Positions 23,501-32,726 of a stretch of DNA of 64,000 nt are shown here, piece after piece. The stretch lies in the NCBI GenBank assembly GCA_050084985.1, contig JBITNC010000001.1, positions 132,618,001 to 132,682,000 of the forward strand, in the 5' to 3' direction. The stretch is from Nageia nagi. Its lineage: Eukaryota > Pinophyta. A program made the position numbers and the translations under genes. The notes under the pieces were generated by a model. It saw only the letters and a program-made list of their open reading frames with translations. It did not search any database and was not told the origin of the DNA. The number at the start of each line of letters is the position of its first letter. Position 1 is the stretch's first letter.

Positions 23501-23862
23501 TCAAGATGTCATCCGGTCGACATGTGTGGTCAAGTCGTTTGTCCGGTCACTGTCATGTGTGTTGTCAAGTTTATCGTCATGGGTCATCAGCATTACGGCA
23601 AGATTATCAGCTTATCAGATTATCAGACATATCAGGCTATCACCTTCTACAGCAAAATGCAAGGGGCAAGCATACCCAAGGTAAATATCAAAAGGGAGTT
23701 TTCTTAACCTATAAGCTTTATCATGATGTTGTTTAAGTTTGGAATGGTTAGTGTTCATCATTGCTTATCAAAATTGTTTGCTGTGATATTGTGTTTTACT
23801 TTGAATGCAAAATCTCAAGTTACCTCATGATTCTTTCGATTTCACATCCAAAGTGGGGCATC

Positions 23863-24760
23863 TGTTAACACATAAAAATGAATTTATGTTTTTAAATCAA
23901 TAAATTAATGAAATATGCTTGGCCTAACTATATGTCTTGAATGGATTAAAGTGATAATATCAATGTTTGGCTTGAATATGAATATTGTATGGTTTACCTT
24001 GAATATTGCATGGTTTATCTTGAATATTGCATGGGTTATCTTGAATATTGTATGGTTTATCTTGAGTATTGCATGAATTATCTTGTTTATTGATGTGTTT
24101 ATATTAAATCTTATGAATTAACCTTATTTATGTGGATGCACACCGACCTATGGTCAGTATTATCTATTATCTATATAAATAAGGGATCTAATAGTAAGTC
24201 CACAACAACAAGGATACACATGATCCTGCATATGGTCTTGTAAGTGGCTACCCCTTAAGGTATCTCTTGGTACCCGCCTACAAGGCTGTGGTTTGTGTGC
24301 TTCCTTACGCGAGCTCTCCTAACATATGCGATCAATTCTGATATTACACTGCAATCTGAGATATCTATATTGAAGATATGGACCTAATCGAGAGGTCAAA
24401 GCTATCAAGCTAGGGCCGCCGATGCTCCTTTGTGAAAGGAAGAACACCGTCGGTGCTCTAATACTACTGAAACGGACCACCAGCGGTCCTCTTTTCACAT
24501 CCTTGTAGGTCACGACATTGTGGAAAAGGTAGCTTATCATCACTACATCGCCAATATCTACATCTTTCATTGTCAGGTACGTTCCATGAGGTAATTACAC
24601 GAATCACAGTCTTGGTTGGTACAAGTACACTGCTAAATTGGTTATGTTGTTTATTGATATCTAGAATAAATCGCTATTTGTAGCTAGTATACAGATAATA
24701 TTGAGTTTGTAGATATTTCTCTATTTATTTATTTACACGCTCAATTTTTATTTGTAAACA
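23863..24760 (+). repeat. T4 3' LTR
   Basis: Same ends as the 5' LTR. The target duplication CCCTC follows. The palindrome here reads GGACCACCAGCGGTCC at 24474. Confidence 0.95.
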
Positions 24761-24765
24761 CCCTC

Positions 24766-26054
24766 CATGAGCCTGCACACCTGAAGTAACCTATAATCTC
24801 AAGAAGAACCTACAACCTATAAGAAACTCAGAAATAAGATCAATTATATACATCATATACACTCATATAAAATATATGTCATCCATAAATCGATCAAAAA
24901 TACCAATTCATTATATATGCACAACATCAAAGATGAAATACACCATCAACTATATATCACATGTGCATACTAAACAAAATGTATCAATGATAATATGATA
25001 TCAGCAATATCATATGTGTATACAACTATCATATGCACAATTAACCAAGTGATATAAATGCATTCTCACCCAAGGATATAAAAAATATCATCAATATTTA
25101 TAAATTTTATTTTTTTGATTTTTATGTTTGTTTTCTTAGATCATTATTGTGTATTTATTTAGGGTATATGAAAGTATCATCACATCATAATATTTCATAA
25201 TTTTACTTCTCCCCTTAATGATAACTTCACCAAACAAATACTTATGTGACCATGTTATCTTAACTATGTCACAAATGATCGAACGCCATCTTGACTAAAC
25301 CACTAAGTCAAGATTTTCAAAGGCATAACCACTTGAATAAATCAAGATTTATAAGACATAAATTCCAAATTGACCAAACATAAAACTAAGATTTACAACA
25401 AAAAGCATAAGCCACAAATGCTAACTTGACCAAACACAAAGCCAAGATTTACAAAGCATAAACCACATACATAAGTTTTTATATATTTATAAACATGTTG
25501 ATTTGGAGGTTTAAGTTCTCCTTCAACAATACTATAGCAAAGATAAATAACAAATCACAAAATACCATATTTAATACCATGTTAAGATGAACAAGCCACA
25601 AAATGCCAACTTGACTATGCTACTACTCAAGATATGTATAATAAAATTTGATAGCATTAATCCATCAATATGGATTCAAATTTTATCAAATAATTAAAAT
25701 TTTAGAGAAGGGGAAACCTTTTTAACCACTCTAACAATGTGCAATAATGGAGAAGGTAGAACCTTTTTAATTATTCCAATAATGTAGTCATGGAGAAGGG
25801 CAAACCTTTTTAACTACTCCATTTACTACAACTTGCTAACAAATAACAATGTGGTAATCAAATTTAGATACAAATTTATTTGAAACTTAAATATGCCCTT
25901 TTAATCGATTGTTCATCACATATTTATAATATACATAAGATATTATAAGTATGGTCTTGGCATCTTAAGTGATATCTTATAGTGCACCACAAATCCAAGC
26001 ACATTATATCAAGGAGCAAGTTCTTGATGAAACAATTATAGCTATGATACCACT
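24766..26054 (-). other. E2a internal non-coding segment, right of T4
   Basis: No ORF. Three ~50 nt units at 25700-25830 carry AACCTTTTTAA with GGAGAAGG; E2b has the same at 59608-59720 in reverse orientation. Repeats with CAAGATTT and TTGACCAAAC occur at 25290-25450, again as in E2b (59815-59960). The primer site lies at 26041-26052 (minus strand TGGTATCATAGC, one mismatch to tRNA-iMet). Confidence 0.75.
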
Positions 26055-26526
26055 TGATGAAATTAATCCTTTCTGAATTAATCTCTAGATTACCAAGATC
26101 TCAAGAAGGCACATACAACACCAACATAATAACCAAATAAAATAGGCCAATCTCAAAAATAACACAAGATATAAAGTAGTTCCTCCCTCCTTGGAAGTAC
26201 ATTCATTAACTAAGATCTTGTTATTCTCAAGGCCCTCTCTTATAGAATCTCTCCTCTCTCTACAAATCCTAAACCTAGCTTTTTAATTATTTCATTACAA
26301 TGAAAGGAGGGGTACCTCTCTATTTATAAGAAAAAACCCACCCTTTAGCCTCTTGTTAACCCAAGGGTAAGGTTTAAGATGTTTCTATATTTAATCCTCT
26401 TTCTAAATCTATTCCTCTTTCTTTTTTATTCTCTTAATGCTTTAAGGTATCTAAAGATACTTTAAGTATTAAGTGAATTTATATTAAAGAGAAATATTAC
26501 ACAATATTATATTAAAATTTTTAATA
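26055..26526 (-). repeat. E2a 5' LTR
   Basis: Partner of 15805-16244. The first bases on the minus strand have decayed from TGTTGAAAATT to TATTAAAAATT. Confidence 0.85.
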
Positions 26527-26813
26527 TTAATGATGTAATAAATTGCTCTTTTCTTGTTATTATCATCTTTTTGATCCAACATTGCCCCTAAGGCATTCAT
26601 GGTTGCTTTAACATGAAGTATAAGCTCTTTTCCAAATCATAAGGGGCTAAGACTATAGGATTAGTGAGATAACTTCTGATGTTATCCAAATCCTTTTAAC
26701 ACTTTTCATACCAAATAAATTTTTCACCTTTCTTCAACATATGAGAAAAAGGAGTTATCATGTCTGCCAGCTGAGCAATAAACCTTCTAACTACTTGCAC
26801 TTTGTTGAAAAGA
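26527..26813 (-). pseudogene. T1 RNase H segment between E2a and E3
   Basis: The minus strand reads RRFIAQLADMITPFSHMLKK, then KFIWYEKC, RSYLTNPIVLAP, then (after a frameshift) ALGAMLDQKDDNNKKRAIYY. This is the start of the RT-linked RNase H. It joins the RT at 52933 on one side and the RNase H end at 15804 on the other. Confidence 0.9.
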
Positions 26814-27193
26814 TGTTACGATTCTGCTAGATCTTAAATAAAATAATGCAAAAACAACAACAAGATTTCCAGCTTTTCAATGAAATAAGAGCAAATATGC
26901 AAAACTCATCAATATTCAATAAATAATAGAACCCAAATTTGCAAATGAAAACACTGAAATATAATAGCTTTACTGAATAAGAGCTGAATCATTGGCCACT
27001 TCGAGGGGGCTTCCTCCTTACACTTCAAATCCAAAAATATGAGCTGAATCGTTGGCCACTTTGAGGGGGATTCCTCCTTACAGTTCAAATCCAAAAATAT
27101 GAGCTAAATGATAACATTCTCAAGCCATACAACATCTTTATATGATACTACCCTAACCCTAATCTGCCCTACTAATAATTATGGTATTCACAT
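26814..27193 (-). repeat. E3 3' LTR, left part (split by E5)
   Basis: The rest is at 43890-43955. A ~60 nt unit (TGGCCACTT, GAGGGGGCTTCCTCCTTACA, then CAAATCCAAAAATAT) is tandemly doubled here and in the other LTR. Confidence 0.93.
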
Positions 27194-27244
27194 TGTAGAC
27201 ACTAAAAATAAACACTATTACTAGGTCAGTGCGGGCCTTTAAGC

Positions 27245-28080
27245 TTTATCATTTATTTCCACAATGTTATACTGGTTCTGGATCTTTGATCACTCCTGGA
27301 TGATGTCATCATCTCCGAGACCCGAGCTTTTCTACAATTAAGCTCTATCATTTAGTTCCAGAATGTTATACTAGTTCTGGATCTTCGATCACTCCTGGAT
27401 GATGTCATCACTTTCAGGACTCGATTTTCACTTAAAATGTGAATATCGTTCTCCCCGTGATGTCATCTTCTTAATTTTAGAATGTTATACTGGTTCTAGA
27501 TCTTTGATCACTCCCAGATGATGTCATCACTTCTGGGACCTGGGCTTTTCTACAATTAAGCTCTATCATTTAGTTTCGAAATGTTATACTGGTTCTGGAT
27601 CTTCGATCACTCCTAGATGATGTCATCACTTTCGGGACCCAGTTTTCACTTAAAATGTGAATATCATTCTCCCCATGATGTCATCTTCTTAATTCTAGAA
27701 TGTTATACTAGTTTTGGATCTTTGATCACTCCTAGATGATGTCATCACTTCTGGGACCTAGGCTTTTCTACAATTAAGCTCTATCATTTAGTTCTGGAAT
27801 GTTATACTGGTTCTGGATCTTCGATCACTCCTGGATGATGTCATCACTTTTGGGACCCAGTTTTCACTTAAAATGTGAATATCGTTCTCCCCGTGACATC
27901 ATCTTCTTAATTCCAGAATGTTATACTGGTTCCAGATCTTTAATCACTCCCGGATGACATCATCACTTCTGGGACCTGGGCTTTTCTACAATTAAGCTCT
28001 ATCATCTAATTTTAGAATGTTATACTGGTTCTAGATCTTCGATCACTCCTGGATGATGTCATCACTTTCGGGACCCGATT
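27245..28080 (+). repeat. 218 nt tandem repeat in E5 5' LTR with TGAYGTCA boxes
   Basis: Each unit is made of two ~100 nt halves. Each half has GGAATGTTATACTGGTT, GATCACTCC and GATGATGTCATCACTT. A third box, CGTGAYRTCATC, closes the unit. TGATGTCA is one transition from the bZIP palindrome TGACGTCA, which is intact in the 3' LTR at 42314. Confidence 0.9.
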
Positions 28081-28099
28081 TTCCTACAATTAAGCTTTA

Positions 28100-28275
28100 T
28101 CGTTTCATTCCAGAATGCTCTTACTTCCAGAACACTTATTTCTGGAACACTTATTTCCGGAACATTCACTTTCGGAACACTTATTTCCGGAATACTCACT
28201 TCTGAAACACTCACTTCCGAAACACTCACTTTCGGAACACTTTCATTCTGGAACATTTTTATTTCGGAACGCTTT
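28100..28275 (+). repeat. Array of TTCnnGAA-like units in E5 5' LTR
   Basis: About twelve 14-17 nt units of the form ACTTATTTCCGGAACA. TTCnnGAA is the inverted pair of a heat shock element. The same array is at 42745-42910. Short ORFs across it are artefacts. Confidence 0.85.
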
Positions 28276-29246
28276 TACTATTGACTCCGGCTTGTTTTAT
28301 TTGTTCCAGAAAAATTCTTGGGTATCTTAAAATGAACTCATGATTGCAGGTAAAGTACCTGGGGTTTCTATAAAGAATTTATTATATTTCAAACATATAT
28401 GAAATAGGTGTTTTTCTGACCCTTATCATTAAAAAATGATAATAGAATGACCATTCTAATGTGAATATATAATCGCTAAAAAATCGGTGACGATCCTTGA
28501 ACAGTTAAACAACAAACAAACTTAAGTCCAAAATAGTTGAGTACGTCCAATTTGAAATCATGAATGCAGATGGGAGATAATACCATATTCAAATTTCATC
28601 TGGGAGGTTACCTGAAATCTTGGGATGATAAACAAATCAATAACAACCTATTGAGCTTATAAATACAAGCTCTGTATGTGAATAAAGGGACCCAATTTTT
28701 AATCTAGCGAAGCTCTATTGAAATCAAAGCAGGAGATTGTTAGACAAAGATTGTAAGCTTAACATATCAATTATATCTCTATATTATATGTGTTAGCAGG
28801 TACACTTTGATGTTTTGTTTGTTTTCTGTGTGTAGGGTCAATACAGGAACAAAACAATAGGAGCAAATGTGAAGAAGAACAATCCAGGAAGAGATACAGA
28901 TATTTCAAGATGCTGAATTGTTAATGATTTGTATATCGGTAGACAGAGAATTCTTCAATTGATGATAAAAGCCTAAGTTTATCATAAGCGCAATAATAGT
29001 GGTCATTGATTATCCATAGTGGAGCGTTAATGATAAAAACAATTGCTGTCGATTTATAATAAATCGATATCGATTCAAACAGATTGTTAACAGTCTCTTA
29101 TTGTATTAAAAATTTTCAAAATTTCTTTTTCTGGATATAATATCTGTAGTATTATTGATGTGTATTGTTGATTATGTTCATGATTAATTATGTTGAATGA
29201 TTAGTCTATCTAAATTGCATTTTAGGTGCATAATTTGATGTACACA

Positions 29247-30047
29247 ATCTGGCGCTAGAAGGAGGGCCCTTGCATGCATTTTAGAAAATTAAAACAAAAA
29301 TAGGATTAATTGCATATTTTTGGTTTTATTTTCTTTTTGCATCTTGTGGAATTGGATACTAACTTACTCTGTTTGATTTGTTGCTTTGTTGTGTTTCCTG
29401 TGTTCTTCGGATCGGCAACAATCTTGTCAAAGTTGTCAACGGTTTCTGAAAAACAAGTATGTATCCTGATCTGACCTGAATACAGTAAGCGTAATTAGGC
29501 ATTTAAAATGACAATTGGTAAAATTATGTGTGATCTCTTTGCTCAGAGTGCATATAGGAAATGGGTAGTGAAAGGTTAAATGGTATTTTGTATTAATTTA
29601 TTTTTATGTATTTATTTTCATGTTTTGAGTACGTACACATTAAATACTTTTTACCTTGTCTACTTATGCTCTCCCTTTGCGCTTTGTGCGATCTAAGGTG
29701 ACCAGAATAGACCTGATAAGAAGGGTTAATTTATCCACATATAATTACCTCTTACCAAGTCTGCCCTTACCACTCCATTGGAGGTCGAAGGGATATGTTA
29801 CTAGTAAGAGGAGGTAATTTACTACATTTAATATCTTTTGGGAGGGTAGTATGCATAAGTATATTTTATTTGTTTAAATATATTTCATAAGGCTTTTTAG
29901 AAAATGAAAAAATTAAAATAATCACATTGTTAAAATAGATTTTTGCATATAGGATGTATGTGCATTAAATTGTTTTATCGAAAACATAATATAAAAGATA
30001 AAAATAAATTTTCTTTTTTACGATGTTTGTTTTGTAATATAAATAAA
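29247..30047 (+). promoter_or_regulatory. E5 primer site and leader
   Basis: TGGCGCTAGAAGGAGGGCC (from 29250) follows the LTR after ATC and is the primer binding site; the tRNA was not assigned. The rest is an untranslated leader with an inverted pair around CCTCTTACCA and GTAAGAGG (29750-29812). Confidence 0.75.
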
Positions 30048-32726
30048 ATGGTTCAAACTAGAAGTATGACTGCTAAGAAAAAGCAAGAACACTCATTGAA
30101 TATACAAGAATTAGATCCAGATGATATGGATCTAATTGAGTCTTCTAATAGGAGGCCACATCTTTTAGATGAATCAAATTTACAGGTAATTCATTATGTA
30201 GGTCAAGATAATGATTATGGTTATACTCAATCTAGTTTTCAAGGACAAATTATAGATAATCCTATTGCAAGAAATAAAATGCAAGTATTAGATGAAGAGT
30301 TAATTGAAATTCGCCATCGTATAGCTAATCTTAGGGATATGACTAATATGCCTTCTAGATTAACAGGAGATGTAGGAAAATTAGATCAAAAGCTTGATAA
30401 CTTAGAAATTAATGATAATAAATCTCGGGCCAAAACTATAGCAATACCACATACTGAGCCACATAAAAGTAAATATGAAAGAATCAATCAATCATCAGAT
30501 GGTCGAAGAGTTAGTTCTTCAATTCAAAAAGAGGGATCTCCTTTTGCTGTCGAATTAAGAAATAAAGCAGCAATACCTTTGATTCATTTATCTCAAAAGG
30601 CTCTTCCAATGAAACAAACGGAAAAATCTTATGCCACAAAAGAAGGATTAAATAAAAAGACATCTAAGTTTAAAATAGAAGAGATACCTTCTTATGAGGA
30701 ATTGCATAGACGACAATTACTTAAAACAATAGCTGGTAAAAGATTTACTGAAGTATATGCTGAGGATATTAAAAAGGCTGTAGCCCTGAAAAATCTTCTA
30801 GAAGAAGCAAATAGAAAAAACAATGAGTTTATTAAAATTCAAGAACAAGAAGATAGATTAAAAGAAATGGAATATAAACTTCTTAGAGATAAAAGGAGAT
30901 TAATAGAACAAGAACAAGTAAATAAAGAAAGAAGTGAATTCCTGGAACAAGAAAAGAAAAGACATCATAAAGAACAGGAAAATCAACTTCGTTTAAAAGA
31001 ATTAGAAAATGAAAGAATAAAAAAGGAACGATATCTACACATAGAGACAGAAAAACAAAGACAGTGGGATGAATATCAAAAAATAAGGAATTTGAAACCA
31101 GAAACTCCTGAAGGAAGTCAAATACAAAGATATCGAGATCCTTACTTAGATAAACAAGAAGCGATGAATAGAGAGATAGCCATTTTATTACAAAAGGAAA
31201 GGGATATGGAATTAGAACTTCAAAATTTATATGATAAACAAAAGCGAGATTCTATTAAAAGTTGGGTTGAACAAACACAAAATCAAACAAAACAACCTGA
31301 TTATAAGGGACAAAATATATATGAAAAAAGTATAGCTCAAAAACCTCCTGAAATCCCTATTCCACGACGACATTCACCTCTTAAAATATTACCTCCAACA
31401 CGATCAGAAATTCCTTCTGACTATGAGTCTTATACTTCAAGATCAATTTTGGAAAAGGATCCAAATACTCGGAGACATAATGGATACATTCAAGGCCATA
31501 GAACTGATAAAGAGTTAGAAGATTTTATGAAGGATTTTTTAAATCGAGAAATGAATATTCAAGGACTTCAAAAGTTAAATTATAAGAATATCTGCAATCA
31601 GCCCATTCATCCAAGTGTTCCGAAAAAGAAAATACCCTATAGGTTTGAGTTTCCTAAGATAGAACCATTCAAAGGAAAAGAGGATCCTAAAGAACACTTG
31701 AGAAAATTTTCATTTTCTAGTTATCAGATAGCCAATGATGACTCATTAATGCTACGTATATTTCCTATGACACTCGCAGGTCAAGCTTTGGATTGGTATA
31801 ATAGTTTACCTATGCATAGTTTATATACATTTGAACAATTGGCTAATCAATTTCTTGAGCATTTTAGAATCAATATTAAAGAAAAATCTTCACTTACTGA
31901 TCTTACAAGATTGCAACAATTTCCTGATGAAACCATACAAGATTACATCTCAAGATGGCGGGCTATACTCACTAGTATGCCCTATACAATACCACAAGAA
32001 GAATTGGTTAAATTATTTAGTCAAAGCTGTTTAAGACTAATAGCTAGTATTCTCCAAATTCAACAACATAGAACTTTTGAAGAAGCTATTGCTCAGGCAG
32101 TAGTTATAGAAAGAGTTAAAATTCAAGATGGAGAATTAAAGCTCAAGAAAAAAGAATACAAAAAGGGTAACCAATATGAGAATGGTACTAAACAACCACA
32201 AAACAATCAAATAGCTATGACAGAAGATACTGGTCAAGCTTCAAAACTAGAAGAAAGTACTGAACCTAAATCTAAAAGAAATTTTACCCCATTATCAGAA
32301 CCATTAGCCGAAATACTTAAAAAATTATGTGATAATGGTATGATTATATTACCTGATATAAGGCCTGAAAGTACTTATACTAAAGAAAGCAAATGGTACA
32401 GGGAGAATGAATTTTGTGATTATCATAGACAAAAGGGACATAATACAAATAAATGTCGCACTTTACATCACAAGATTCAAGATTTGATAGATAGTCGAAA
32501 GATAGATGTGGATAATCCTATTTTGCCTTCAAATCAAAATTTAGGGATATATCAAAATCCCTTACCTTCACATCAGGCTAATAATGTAGCAACCATCCCA
32601 AATCAACTGAATTATACATGGGATAATAAGGATATACCATTTATAGGAAATATAGATGATTCAATACATATGATTGGTATAGCCACAAGAGCACAACAAT
32701 ATCAGAATAAACAGGATAATCCTTGA
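30048..32726 (+). CDS. E5 gag polyprotein
   Basis: 892 residues from MVQTRSMTAKKK, a common gag start; an upstream in-frame ATG at 29943 is less likely because it adds 35 residues without a family pattern. Residues ~240-405 are a strongly charged coiled coil rich in Glu, Lys and Gln, long for a gag. The gag core follows (~530-690: FPKIEPFKGKEDPKEHL, LAGQALDWYNSLP, FLEHFRINIKEK). A CDYHRQKGHNTNKC finger lies at 790-803. Gag forms the particle that packages the RNA. It ends in TGA. The pol frame continues in the same phase with no other stop, so a gag-pol product could arise by reading through this one codon. The ORF is fully open. Confidence 0.93.
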   Translation: MVQTRSMTAKKKQEHSLNIQELDPDDMDLIESSNRRPHLLDESNLQVIHYVGQDNDYGYTQSSFQGQIIDNPIARNKMQVLDEELIEIRHRIANLRDMTNMPSRLTGDVGKLDQKLDNLEINDNKSRAKTIAIPHTEPHKSKYERINQSSDGRRVSSSIQKEGSPFAVELRNKAAIPLIHLSQKALPMKQTEKSYATKEGLNKKTSKFKIEEIPSYEELHRRQLLKTIAGKRFTEVYAEDIKKAVALKNLLEEANRKNNEFIKIQEQEDRLKEMEYKLLRDKRRLIEQEQVNKERSEFLEQEKKRHHKEQENQLRLKELENERIKKERYLHIETEKQRQWDEYQKIRNLKPETPEGSQIQRYRDPYLDKQEAMNREIAILLQKERDMELELQNLYDKQKRDSIKSWVEQTQNQTKQPDYKGQNIYEKSIAQKPPEIPIPRRHSPLKILPPTRSEIPSDYESYTSRSILEKDPNTRRHNGYIQGHRTDKELEDFMKDFLNREMNIQGLQKLNYKNICNQPIHPSVPKKKIPYRFEFPKIEPFKGKEDPKEHLRKFSFSSYQIANDDSLMLRIFPMTLAGQALDWYNSLPMHSLYTFEQLANQFLEHFRINIKEKSSLTDLTRLQQFPDETIQDYISRWRAILTSMPYTIPQEELVKLFSQSCLRLIASILQIQQHRTFEEAIAQAVVIERVKIQDGELKLKKKEYKKGNQYENGTKQPQNNQIAMTEDTGQASKLEESTEPKSKRNFTPLSEPLAEILKKLCDNGMIILPDIRPESTYTKESKWYRENEFCDYHRQKGHNTNKCRTLHHKIQDLIDSRKIDVDNPILPSNQNLGIYQNPLPSHQANNVATIPNQLNYTWDNKDIPFIGNIDDSIHMIGIATRAQQYQNKQDNP

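Larger units (their letters stand above)
16500..24760 (+). mobile_element. T4: pol-less Tat-type retrotransposon with antisense PMD gene
   Basis: Two LTRs of about 897 nt and a perfect 5 bp target duplication define 8261 nt. Inside, in order: primer site, broken gag on the plus strand, an antisense plant mobile domain gene, a palindrome-rich stretch, long minisatellites and a purine tract. No protease, RT or integrase sequence was found. The LTRs differ at roughly 35-40 places by eye (about 4%), so the insertion is younger than T1. Gag zinc finger type and LTR ends tie it to the Tat group. Confidence 0.92.
15805..26526 (-). mobile_element. E2a: non-coding LTR retrotransposon, minus strand, carrying T4
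   Basis: LTRs of 440 and 472 nt, a tRNA-iMet-type primer site and a purine tract place it on the minus strand. Without T4 its internal region is only about 1.5 kb and has no coding sequence. E2b is a longer relative on the other strand, sharing LTR ends and an internal GGTTAAAAAGGTTT-type repeat. It must have depended on proteins from another element. Superfamily is uncertain; TGTTG ends with an iMet primer site would suit Ty1/copia. Confidence 0.88.
27194..29246 (+). repeat. E5 5' LTR
   Basis: Starts TGTAGACACTAAA and ends TTTGATGTACACA. It contains a 218 nt tandem repeat (markers at 27467, 27685, 27903), then an array of TTCYGGAACACT-type units (about 28105-28270). It is exactly 218 nt longer than the 3' LTR. 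Confidence 0.95.

Noticed and set aside
28062-28330. Repetitive open frames on both strands (repeated in the second LTR at 42691-42981)
   Set aside because: They cross the TTCnnGAA array in the E5 LTRs. The same peptides appear in several frames, so they are not coding.
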